Source: Nocardioides plantarum (GTDB lineage Bacteria; Actinomycetota; Actinomycetes; Propionibacteriales; Nocardioidaceae). Taken from it: 64,000 bases of DNA. Under the pieces are notes generated by a model, which saw only the letters and a program-made list of their open reading frames with translations, ran no database searches and was not told the DNA's origin. This document shows, piece after piece, positions 27,220 through 35,097 of the stretch; positions within the stretch are counted from its first letter, which is position 1; each line of letters starts with the position of its first letter. The stretch lies in contig NZ_VDMS01000002.1 of assembly GCF_006346395.1 (NCBI RefSeq), positions 434,001 to 498,000 of the forward strand, in the 5' to 3' direction. The translations under genes and the position numbers were made by a program.

Positions 27220-28553
27220 GCGTGGTCGAACGGGGTGCGGTGCTCTACCCCGACCTGAACGCCTCCTACCCGGTCGCTGTCTCGGCCTCGGACAGCACGA
27301 TCCGCGACGACCAGGGACGCGACTACCTCGACGGGTGCTCCGGCGCCCTGGTGGTCAACCTGGGCCACGGTCGGCGCGAGGTGCTCGACGCGATGCACCG
27401 GCAGTCCGAGGCCATCACCTTCACCTACCGCACCCAGTTCACGAGCGCGCCCGCAGAACGGTTGGCCCGGCGGCTGACCGACCTGGCGCCGGGCTCGCTG
27501 GACCATGCCTTCTTCACCAACAGCGGCTCGGAGGCGATCGAGGCCGCGATCCGGATGGCCCTGCAGTACTGGCAGGAACGGGGAAGACCCGGGAAGCAGC
27601 TGATGATCAGCCGCGACGGCAGCTATCACGGGGCGACCCTCGGCGCGGTCGCGCTGTCCGGCCACCCGGCCCGGCGCCGCACCGTGGAGGCGGTGCTCCC
27701 AGCGTGGCCGCGAGCCGCGGCGGCCAGCTGCCACGCCTGCCCCTTCGGCCAACAGCGTCACAGCTGTGCCCTGCAGTGCGCGGCGTCGATCGAGCAGGAG
27801 ATCGTGAAGGCCGGGGCCGACCGCGTCGCCGCCGTCGTCATCGAGCCGGTCGTCGGCGCGTCAGGCGGTGCGGTGCCGGCACCGACCGGCTACCTCCGCG
27901 CGGTGGCCGAGATCTGCCGCACCCACGACGTCCTCCTGGTCGCCGACGAGACCATCACCGGTCTGGGCCGCACCGGGCACTGGTTCGCGTGCGACGAGGC
28001 GGGCATCGAGCCCGACCTGATGGTGCTGGGCAAGGGCCTGAGCGCCGGCTACGTACCGCTGGGCGCCCTGCTGGTCTCCGAGGAGGTGCACCGGTGCCTG
28101 CGCGACGGAAGTGCTCGCTTCACGCTGGGCCACACCTACGCCGCCAACCCGTTGGCGATGGCGGTCGGCGAGGCTGTCGTCGACTACACCGTCCGCCACC
28201 AGCTGCCCGAGCGGGCGGCGAGGATCGGCGCGCAGCTCACCCGACGGCTCCGCACGTTGCTGGCGGCCCACGCCCACGTGGTCCGCGACCTGCGTGGTGC
28301 CGGGCTGCTGATCGGCATCGAGTTCGTCGCGCCGGACACCGACGGCGGCGGGGTCGAGGTACGAGCCGACCAGCTGGTGGCGGCCGCGCTGCGACGCGGG
28401 CTGGTGCTCTACCCCGCTGGCACCGGCACGGTGCAGCGCACCGTCCTGGTCGCGCCGCCCCTGACGATCTCCGAGACCGACGTCGAGGTGCTGCTGCACC
28501 GCTTCGCCCTGGCGCTGGAGGACGTGATCGCGTCGCAGACCGTCCCGTCCTGA
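27216..28553 (+). CDS. Class III PLP aminotransferase with a four-Cys insert
   Basis: 445 aa, GTG start overlapping the KAS III stop. PLP Lys273 is in MVLGKGLSAGYVPLGA; NSGSEAIEAAIRMA (102-115) and ADETITGLGRTG (243-254) are the class III signatures. Residues 172-188 (CHACPFGQQRHSCALQC) hold four Cys in a CxxC-x8-Cx3C pattern, seen in a subset of omega- and branched amino acid transaminases, where it could bind metal. The coupled order suggests it aminates the KAS III product (a keto acid or aldehyde), giving a beta- or omega-amino acid. That is inference. Confidence 0.82.
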   Translation: MSVVERGAVLYPDLNASYPVAVSASDSTIRDDQGRDYLDGCSGALVVNLGHGRREVLDAMHRQSEAITFTYRTQFTSAPAERLARRLTDLAPGSLDHAFFTNSGSEAIEAAIRMALQYWQERGRPGKQLMISRDGSYHGATLGAVALSGHPARRRTVEAVLPAWPRAAAASCHACPFGQQRHSCALQCAASIEQEIVKAGADRVAAVVIEPVVGASGGAVPAPTGYLRAVAEICRTHDVLLVADETITGLGRTGHWFACDEAGIEPDLMVLGKGLSAGYVPLGALLVSEEVHRCLRDGSARFTLGHTYAANPLAMAVGEAVVDYTVRHQLPERAARIGAQLTRRLRTLLAAHAHVVRDLRGAGLLIGIEFVAPDTDGGGVEVRADQLVAAALRRGLVLYPAGTGTVQRTVLVAPPLTISETDVEVLLHRFALALEDVIASQTVPS

Positions 28554-28622
28554 CCGGTCTCCACCCCTGGATCGACACCCCGCACCACGTGACGAGCACG
28601 ACGCACCAGGCGCGTGCCCGAG

Positions 28623-28632
28623 CCCCCCCCCC
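28623..28632 (+). repeat. Homopolymeric C10 tract in the ATP-grasp leader
   Basis: Ten consecutive C residues lie 20 bp upstream of the ATP-grasp ATG and just before its GAGAGG ribosome-binding site. Such tracts slip during replication. Because it is outside the coding frame, a length change would alter spacing or leader structure rather than cause a frameshift. Confidence 0.8.
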
Positions 28633-28652
28633 GCTTCGAGAGGACCCGAACC

Positions 28653-30014
28653 ATGCCCAAGATCATCATCGCCAACGTCGACAGCGACAGCATGTGCGGC
28701 TGCGACATGACCCCTGAGATCCACGCCCTGAGCTCGATGTGCTGCGACCGGTTGCTGGTCATGGCGCAGGACGAGGACCTCGTCGTCCTGCCGCACTCGG
28801 TCTCCGAGGAGTTCATCGACTACGTCAACCATCTCCTCGGCCGGCACCTGTCGCCGCACAACGTGGTCGTCCCTGCCGAGGGCGACAGCCGCCAGCTGAT
28901 CCTCAATGACGACTCGCTCAACGACGGGTTCGTCGCCGCCCGGATCCGCGAGCGGGCCGGTGCCCCGAGCGGCGCGCTCGGCGCCGACTGGAGCGTGCTG
29001 GCCTACTTCGTGGACCGGCCGGTGATGGCGTTGGCCGACGAGCTCGGCGTACGCCTCCACGGCATCGACGAGGGCACCGCTCGGAGCACGAGGGACTTCC
29101 TGCGCTCGGGTGGAGCGGAGTCCTTCAACTCCAAGGTGCTCTTCCGTCAGCTCGCCTCCACCGTCGGGGCGCCGGTCCCGGAGGGCAGGATCGCCACCTC
29201 GGCACCGGAGCTGGCCCGTGCCCTGCGGATCCTGCTGCCGGAGACCGGCCGGGTGATCATCAAGCAGGACCTCAACTCCGGCGGCGCAGGGAACACGGCC
29301 GTCACCACCTTCGAGGAGGACAGGCTCATCGGTGCCTCCCGTGTGATCGGTGTCGATGGCGACACCGACCTCGCGGCGCTGGCTGACGGGGTGTGGCCCA
29401 CGCTGTCGGTGCAACGCACCACCCGGGTCGTCGTGGAGTCCTACCACCGGGCCGCCGAGGTCTACTACAGCGAGCTGTGGGTGCCGGGGCCGCTGGGCTC
29501 CCCGCAGATCCTCAACTTCGGCGAGATGCGCATGGAGCCGACGTTCATCGGCTTCGAGATCCCCGGACAGAGGATGGCGGCAGCGCACGCCGCGGACATG
29601 ACCGCCCACAGCATGGAGCTGGCCCGAGAGGCTGGCCGGCGTGGGTTCGTGGGCTACGTCAACATCGACTCGATCGTCACCGAGCAGGGTGAGCTGCTCT
29701 TCAACGAGGTGAACGGCCGGATGGGCTGCTGCACGAACATCGACTACCTCGCCCGCACCCTGGTGGGCGAGGACTACCTGCGCTCGCGGGTGGTCCTGAC
29801 CTACAACTGGACCAGCGTCAGCAGCTTCACGGCAGCGGTCAAGGTCCTCGACGAGGCCGGGCTGTCCTTCGACCAGGCCGAGCGCACCGGTGTCGTCATC
29901 GCCATCGAGGACGTGGCTCGCACCGGCACCGTCGACTACATGGTCGTGGGCCTGGACGCGGAGCACGCGCGTGACCTGGAGCGCCGAGCCCTGGCCGCGT
30001 TCGAGATCGCGTGA
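28653..30014 (+). CDS. ATP-grasp amide ligase, PGM1-like
   Basis: 453 aa from ATG at 28653. Residues 1-90 form a pre-ATP-grasp domain (DEDLVVLPHSVSEEFIDYVN) as in PGM1, the pheganomycin peptide ligase. The ATP-grasp part has NSKVLFRQLA, RVIIKQDLNSGGAGNTAV for nucleotide binding, and FNEVNGRMGCCTNID, where the Glu and Asn should bind Mg. The C-terminal 100 residues fit the PGM1_C type. It should form an amide from a carboxylate (via acyl phosphate) and an amine. Unusual: Cys15, Cys17, Cys30, Cys31 near the N-terminus and a CC pair in the active-site loop. Substrates in the cluster are likely the KAS III/transaminase acid and a diaminobutyrate- or peptide-type amine. Confidence 0.75.
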   Translation: MPKIIIANVDSDSMCGCDMTPEIHALSSMCCDRLLVMAQDEDLVVLPHSVSEEFIDYVNHLLGRHLSPHNVVVPAEGDSRQLILNDDSLNDGFVAARIRERAGAPSGALGADWSVLAYFVDRPVMALADELGVRLHGIDEGTARSTRDFLRSGGAESFNSKVLFRQLASTVGAPVPEGRIATSAPELARALRILLPETGRVIIKQDLNSGGAGNTAVTTFEEDRLIGASRVIGVDGDTDLAALADGVWPTLSVQRTTRVVVESYHRAAEVYYSELWVPGPLGSPQILNFGEMRMEPTFIGFEIPGQRMAAAHAADMTAHSMELAREAGRRGFVGYVNIDSIVTEQGELLFNEVNGRMGCCTNIDYLARTLVGEDYLRSRVVLTYNWTSVSSFTAAVKVLDEAGLSFDQAERTGVVIAIEDVARTGTVDYMVVGLDAEHARDLERRALAAFEIA

Positions 30015-30049
30015 GCCGGCCGGGGATCGAGAGGACGAGAGGACGAGAG

Positions 30050-31366
30050 ATGGACACCACGGCTACCGAGGTCTTCGCGCGACACGAGTCCCAGGTACGC
30101 AGCTACTGCCGCGACTTCCCCCTGGTGATCGAGCGGGCGCTGGGTCCCTACGTCTGGGACACCGGGGGGCGGCGGTACGTCGACCTGCTGTGCGGCGCCG
30201 GTGCGCTCAACTACGGGCACAACCATCCCGAGATGGTGGCGCGGGTCACCGAGTACCTGGCCCGTGGCGGGCCGGTCCAGTCCCTGGACCTGCACACCAC
30301 GGCCAAGGCGGAGTTCATGTCCAGGATCGCCACCGACGTGCTGGCTCCTCGCGGGATGGACCACGTCATGCAGTTCCCCGGGCCAGCCGGCACGCTGGCC
30401 GTGGAGGCGGCGCTCAAGCTGGCCCGCCAGGTCACCGGCCGCACCAACGTCATCGCCTTCACCGGCGGCTTCCACGGTGTCTCCCTGGGCTCGCTGTCCG
30501 CCACGTCGAACCCCACGCTGAGGCGGGGGGCCGGGGTACCGCTGCACAACGTCACGATGCTGCCCTACGAGCGGCGTCTTGCCGGGATCGACTCCAGCGA
30601 GCTGCTCGACCACATGCTCCGACCCAGCAGCGGGATGGAACCGCCGGCCGCGATCCTGCTGGAGTCGGTGCAGGGCGAGGGCGGCCTGCACGTGGCCTCG
30701 CCCGGGTGGCTGCGCCGGGTCCAACGGCTCGCCCAGCAGGCGGGGGCGCTGCTCGTGCTCGACGACATCCAGGCCGGCTGCGGACGTACCGGCACCATGC
30801 TGAGCACCGACGAGATCCTCGAGTTCGATCCCGACATCGTGTGCCAGTCGAAGTCGCTGAGCGGGATGGGGCTGCCCATGGCGATGCTGCTGATCCGCCG
30901 GCACCTCGACCAGTGGGAGCCGGGCGGTCACAACGCCACCTTCCGCGGCCACAACCTGGCCTTCGTCGCAGGCGTGGCCGCGCTCGACCTGTGGCGCGAC
31001 GGTCTCGGCGACCGGGTCGCCGCGCTGGGTGAGGCCATCGGGGACTCGTTGCGCTCCGTGGCGGCGGCGGCCAGCGAGGTGGGTGCGAACCAGGTCAGCG
31101 TGGCCGGCCGGGGCGCGATGCGCGGGCTCCGCTTCGCGAGCAGCGAGCAGGCGGGCGCGGCTCAGCGCGGGCTGTACGACGCCGGCGTGATCGCCGAGAC
31201 CTGCGGTGGCGGCACGGTGCTGAAGTTCTTCCCGCCGATCACCACGACGGTGGCCGAGTGGGAGGGGTTCGTGGGGGTGATCGGGGACGTCGTCCTCGAG
31301 ACGGCCCGGTCCGTCGAGGCGGGCTCCGGGCAGGACGTCGGCCGCCGGCTCGAGCAGGTCGCCTGA
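30050..31366 (+). CDS. EctB-like diaminobutyrate:2-oxoglutarate transaminase
   Basis: 438 aa. The sequence VRSYCRDFPLVIERALGPYVW, GAGALNYGHNHPEM and MQFPGPAGTLAVEAALKLAR closely follows EctB/PvdH diaminobutyrate transaminases; PLP Lys268 is in SKSLSGMGLPMA. It should make L-2,4-diaminobutyrate from aspartate semialdehyde and glutamate. Neither ectA nor ectC is present, so ectoine is not the product. It follows the ATP-grasp gene by 35 bp and is the last gene of the right arm. Confidence 0.82.
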   Translation: MDTTATEVFARHESQVRSYCRDFPLVIERALGPYVWDTGGRRYVDLLCGAGALNYGHNHPEMVARVTEYLARGGPVQSLDLHTTAKAEFMSRIATDVLAPRGMDHVMQFPGPAGTLAVEAALKLARQVTGRTNVIAFTGGFHGVSLGSLSATSNPTLRRGAGVPLHNVTMLPYERRLAGIDSSELLDHMLRPSSGMEPPAAILLESVQGEGGLHVASPGWLRRVQRLAQQAGALLVLDDIQAGCGRTGTMLSTDEILEFDPDIVCQSKSLSGMGLPMAMLLIRRHLDQWEPGGHNATFRGHNLAFVAGVAALDLWRDGLGDRVAALGEAIGDSLRSVAAAASEVGANQVSVAGRGAMRGLRFASSEQAGAAQRGLYDAGVIAETCGGGTVLKFFPPITTTVAEWEGFVGVIGDVVLETARSVEAGSGQDVGRRLEQVA

Positions 31367-31400
31367 CCCCTGCTCCCGGTCCGAGCCGGGTGGGCCCCGA

Positions 31401-32045
31401 TCAGGTCCCGACGTAGTGCTCCACCGCGGTCCGCACCTTGGCGCGGCCGCGGTGGAGCAGCACCCGTTGGTGCCCGGCGGTGACCTGGAGCACCGTCGCC
31501 ACCTCGTCGGGGGCCCACCCCTCCAGGTCGCGCAGGACCACGACGACCCGCTGGGCCTCGGGCAGCGTCTCGACGGCCTGGTAGATGACGTCGCGCAGCT
31601 CCTGGGAGAGGGCGGCCGTCTCCGGGCGCTCCGACCAGTCGCTCGGCAGCGAACGCCAGTGACCGGCGTACTCGGAGCCAGGTGGGAAGAAGCGGTCCAT
31701 CGCGACCGACGAGTCGTGGCCCTCGCCCTCGGCGTGGGCCAGGGTGGCCAGCGGGGTGGCTCGCGACTCGCGTGCGGAGTAGCGGCGGGCGATGTTGACC
31801 ACGATGCTGCAGATCCAGCTGCGCAGCTGGGCCTGGCCCTGGTAGGACGCCAACCCGTCGAGCACGGCCATCCAGGACTCCTGGACGATCTCCTCGGCGA
31901 CTGCGCCCGAGGGCGAGTAGACGTTGGCCAACCGCAGCATCGCCGGTTGACACCGCTCCACCAGCTCGCGGAACGCCTGGTCCGACCCGTCGAGGAGTGC
32001 GGCAACGCAGGCCAGGTCCCGAGTGACCTGCGTGGCTTCGGTCAC
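31401..32045 (-). CDS. ECF-type RNA polymerase sigma factor
   Basis: 214 aa from GTG at 32045 overlapping the anti-sigma stop (GTGA). Region 2 is visible as EEIVQESWMAVLDGLASY and LRSWICSIVVNIARR; region 4 as ETLPEAQRVVVVLRDLEGW and TAGHQRVLLHRGRAKVR. It is transcribed toward the end of the biosynthetic arm (34 bp apart, convergent). Its target promoters cannot be told from sequence. Confidence 0.92.
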   Translation of the reverse strand: MTEATQVTRDLACVAALLDGSDQAFRELVERCQPAMLRLANVYSPSGAVAEEIVQESWMAVLDGLASYQGQAQLRSWICSIVVNIARRYSARESRATPLATLAHAEGEGHDSSVAMDRFFPPGSEYAGHWRSLPSDWSERPETAALSQELRDVIYQAVETLPEAQRVVVVLRDLEGWAPDEVATVLQVTAGHQRVLLHRGRAKVRTAVEHYVGT

Positions 32046-32404
32046 CGAGACCGACCTCGAGCGTGCCAGTCGCGGAAGATCGCGGTCACGGCGTCGTCGA
32101 GCTCCGCGCTGCGCCCGGGATCGGCGATGGCAGCCGAGGTGGCGATGATCTGCCGGATCTGCGCGAGGTAGCGGGTGCACCCGTCGCACACGTCGAGGTG
32201 GGACTCGATGGCGGCGACCTCCGCGCGGCCCAGCGCCCCCTCGAGGTAGTCGGTGATCCTCTCGACCAGGTCCACGCACGGGTAGTCGACCCCTGACGGC
32301 AGCAGGTCGGACGCGGACAGGTCGGCCGGGTCTGACGGGTCGGCCGGGTCTGACGGGTCTGACGGGGCGTCGTGGGCCTCGTGCTCCTCGGGCGGCGGTG
32401 CCAT
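32042..32404 (-). CDS. Soluble zinc-type anti-sigma factor
   Basis: 120 aa from ATG at 32404 (GAGAGGAC upstream). H69-x3-C73-x2-C76 (HLDVCDGC) is the ZAS zinc-binding motif; Cys43 may be the further ligand. There is no transmembrane segment, so it should act in the cytoplasm, perhaps by redox or metal sensing like RsrA. An N-terminal (SDPADP)n segment comes from a DNA tandem repeat at about 32325-32368. The frame is open upstream, and an ATG at 32692 with GGGAGG at good distance would give 216 aa; which start is used is uncertain. Confidence 0.8.
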   Translation of the reverse strand: MAPPPEEHEAHDAPSDPSDPADPSDPADLSASDLLPSGVDYPCVDLVERITDYLEGALGRAEVAAIESHLDVCDGCTRYLAQIRQIIATSAAIADPGRSAELDDAVTAIFRDWHARGRSR

Positions 32405-33009
32405 CGGCTTGAGTCCTCTCGATCGGAAGCGAGTCTTGCCCGGCTCGGCCACCTCCGTCGTGACCGGAGCCGGCTCGCACGTCAGCAGCACACCTTCCTG
32501 CCGAGCGACCAGCATATGGATCAGCTCATCACCCGAGCGTGACTCGCCGACGAGCAGACCAGGGCTCGACGGGACGGGCGACCGATGGTCTGGGTCGGAC
32601 GTGCGTGCCTCTCGCTCCCGAGGCCGCGTGGTCAGCGCGGTCGTCGCCTCCTCGCAACCTGACGCGGGACCTGCACCACCGTTGCGTTCCATGAGCCCTC
32701 CCCAGCGTGTGGAGCCGACCTGCGGCAGGCCCCCGACCGGCGTGCGAAGCCGGCACCTGGGCGACCGACGGGAAAGTACCACCCCCGGCGGCAGCCCCGT
32801 GTCCTTTCGACCAATCGCCCGGGTCCGGGCCGAGATGACGGCGCCGGGGTCGACGTACGGGGAATCATGACCTCAGGCTGCGGGGCCGCCCGCCCGAAGC
32901 AACCAACCCGTCGTTCGCTGCGTCTCTTGGGCGGAGGCCGACGCGCGGCGTACGACCTCCACACGTCACCTCAGGCACCATCCACGACATCCACTCGGGA
33001 GAAGTCCAC
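32405..33009. other. 605-bp region upstream of the anti-sigma gene
   Basis: No separate gene is convincing. Bases 32405-32692 could be the 96-codon N-terminal extension of the anti-sigma gene; third-position G+C there is about 75% by eye, lower than in neighbouring genes but not random. Bases 32693-33009 should hold the divergent promoters of the sigma/anti-sigma pair and the secreted protein gene; I could not assign -35/-10 elements with confidence. Confidence 0.4.
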
Positions 33010-34044
33010 ATGAACAAGCTGCTGACCACCCTCTGCGCCGTCGCGATCGGCGCGACGGCCGGAGCCGTCGCCCTTCCCGCACCCGCCCACGCCGCCTCGA
33101 CCGTGACCATCCGCCCCGAGAGCCTCACCCGCGGGGCCGAGGTCGCCGGCGCCCACCTCGCCTCGCTGGCGAGCAAGACGATCATCGACGGCGACGTCAG
33201 GGTGTCGGTCCCCGGCAGCTACGTCGACCTGCTCGGCGAGCACGCCGGCAAGTACGTCGTGCTGGTCGAGCGCAAGGGCGCCTGGTCGACGCTCCGGGTC
33301 GGCCCCGGCGGCAGCGAGCGCGTCATCGCGCGCGGCACGACCCCCGACGACGTGGTCCTGGCCTCCGACGGCGGGCTGATCGCGATCACCCGGTCACAGA
33401 CCTCGACCCGCACCAAGATCGACGTGCTACGAGTCAGCAACGGGACCCGCTACACCCAGCGGGCCTTCAGCAAGGCGCCGCGCGTCCTCGACATCCTCGG
33501 TGACCAGGCCGTCGTGGGCGGTCCCGACTCCGGCACGATCTCCTGGGACCTCGGCGCCGGGACCGTGAAGAAGATCACCGGTCGCTTCGGCTACCGCGCC
33601 GACCTCGGCGCCGGCCGGCTGGCGACGTTCGACGGCGACCCCTACGACGGCGGCTGCACGCTCGTCACGAGCCTTGCTCGGCCCACGACCCGGCTGTGGA
33701 GGTCGTGCCAGGAGCGGGTCGACGCGTTCTCGCCCGACGGCAAGCGCGTCGCCACGGTCGCCAAGCTCACCGACGGACGGGGTCCCAACCGGGTCACGAC
33801 GCGCAGCATCCACGGCAGCCTGCTGGCGACGTACCGGGTGTCCGGCCACTTCGGGCTGATGCGCTGGGAGTCCGAGAAGGCGTTGCTGCTCGCGACGTTC
33901 GGCCAGGACAAGGCCGCGATCGTGCGCTGCACCGGCAGCACCTGCGTGCGGGCCACGGTCCTGAGCACCAGCCCCGACTTCCGGCAGGTCGCGACCGGCC
34001 GCGGGGTCAGCCCTCGCGCCTGGTCGCCGCGAGTGCGGCCCTGA
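33010..34044 (+). CDS. Secreted protein of unknown function, possibly beta-propeller
   Basis: 344 aa from ATG at 33010 (GGGAG 8 bp upstream). A clear Sec signal peptide (MNKLLTTLCAVAIGATAGAV, then ALPAPAHAA; cleavage near residue 29). The mature part consists of repeated strands with turn motifs such as DAFSPDGKRVATVA, reminiscent of WD40/TolB-like blades, and two Cys pairs that could form disulfides. No catalytic motif is visible. Its last 38 bp overlap the convergent DoxX gene. Confidence 0.7.
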   Translation: MNKLLTTLCAVAIGATAGAVALPAPAHAASTVTIRPESLTRGAEVAGAHLASLASKTIIDGDVRVSVPGSYVDLLGEHAGKYVVLVERKGAWSTLRVGPGGSERVIARGTTPDDVVLASDGGLIAITRSQTSTRTKIDVLRVSNGTRYTQRAFSKAPRVLDILGDQAVVGGPDSGTISWDLGAGTVKKITGRFGYRADLGAGRLATFDGDPYDGGCTLVTSLARPTTRLWRSCQERVDAFSPDGKRVATVAKLTDGRGPNRVTTRSIHGSLLATYRVSGHFGLMRWESEKALLLATFGQDKAAIVRCTGSTCVRATVLSTSPDFRQVATGRGVSPRAWSPRVRP

Positions 34045-34381
34045 TCATCGGCCACTGACCGGGCAGCCGCGCGAAGGCGCCCACCTTGAGCGCGGTCTTG
34101 TCGGTGGCCAGCGAGTCGGTCGCCATCTTGAGGTTGGCCGGGAAGACCCCGACGAGCAGCGCGACGCTCCCCCAGCCCGCCAGGCGTCGGGTCGCCGGCG
34201 TGAGCAGCCCGACGGCCAGCGCGATCTCGGCGACTCCGCTGCCGAGGACCACCTCGCGGTGCGCCGGCACCCACGACGGCATGATCGGCTCGTAGACCTC
34301 CGGCTTGACGAGGTGGACGAGGCCACTGCCGAGGAAGCCGAGGGCGAGGAACCGGGTGCTGCGCTGGAGGGTCACCGGCAC
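34007..34381 (-). CDS. DoxX-family membrane protein
   Basis: 124 aa, GTG start. Four hydrophobic segments, with LGSGVAEIALAVGLL and PANLKMATDSL typical of small DoxX-like proteins. The role is unknown; some relatives associate with oxidative stress functions. It converges on and overlaps the secreted protein gene by 38 bp. Confidence 0.75.
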   Translation of the reverse strand: MPVTLQRSTRFLALGFLGSGLVHLVKPEVYEPIMPSWVPAHREVVLGSGVAEIALAVGLLTPATRRLAGWGSVALLVGVFPANLKMATDSLATDKTALKVGAFARLPGQWPMIRAALAATRREG

Positions 34382-34422
34382 ATCCTAGGAAACCCGAGCG
34401 GCAACGGGTCGCGGTTCGTACA

Positions 34423-35097
34423 GTGTCCGCCGTGACCGAGCCCCCCACCCCGTCGTACGCCGCCCCGAGGGCCCGTCCGCACGGCAAGCCGCCGATCAGC
34501 CTCCCCCCGGTATCGGCCGAGCGACCCCACCACGACACCGCGCGGATGCTGGCGATCGGGGTCGTCGTCCTGAGCGCGGTCTACACCGGGCTCACGGTGC
34601 TGGCCGAGGTCCCGCTGGGCCTCGCCACCCTCGACCAGGCCAACGGCCGGGACCCCGACGGCGCCTCGACGCTCGGGGCCGTGCTGGTCGTCGCCTCGCT
34701 GCTGCTCCTGCTGCCCCTGTGGGTCGTGACGTCGCTCTGGCTGCGTGCCGAGCGCGAGCGGCTGGGTGGGGCCGGGTCGTTCGCGCACGGCACCGCCGGC
34801 ACGTTCGCCTCGTGGGTCGTCCCGTTCGCCAACCTGGTGTGGCCGTTCCGGGTCGTGCGGGAGGTGCACGAGCGGGCCGTCGAGCCTCGGTACCGCGTGT
34901 CGCTCGGGTGGTGGTGGACCCTCTGGCTGCTGGCCGTCGTGCTGGACCGGCTCTCCCTCGGGTTCTACGACCGGCAGGACTCCGGCGACCCCACGGCGGG
35001 GATCCTCGCGACGTCCGCGCTCTCCTCGATGGCGTTGGTGGTGGCCCTCGTCCTGTGGGTCGGCATCGTGCAGCGGACCTCCCGGGTCAGAACATGA
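34423..35097 (+). CDS. DUF4328 membrane protein
   Basis: 224 aa from GTG at 34423 (GTG at 34432 also possible). A Pro-rich cytoplasmic N-terminus is followed by four hydrophobic segments. The block ASWVVPFANLVWPFRVVREV is the signature of DUF4328. Function is unknown. The end overlaps the convergent GNAT gene by 11 bp. Confidence 0.78.
   Translation: MSAVTEPPTPSYAAPRARPHGKPPISLPPVSAERPHHDTARMLAIGVVVLSAVYTGLTVLAEVPLGLATLDQANGRDPDGASTLGAVLVVASLLLLLPLWVVTSLWLRAERERLGGAGSFAHGTAGTFASWVVPFANLVWPFRVVREVHERAVEPRYRVSLGWWWTLWLLAVVLDRLSLGFYDRQDSGDPTAGILATSALSSMALVVALVLWVGIVQRTSRVRT

Noticed and set aside
28554..28717. Short precursor-peptide ORF before the ATP-grasp gene
   Set aside because: The only frame is Arg/His/Pro-rich, has no ribosome-binding site and runs into the ATP-grasp gene out of frame.
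30050..31366. Ectoine biosynthesis locus
   Set aside because: Only an EctB-like gene is present; no ectA or ectC homologue is found on either strand nearby.
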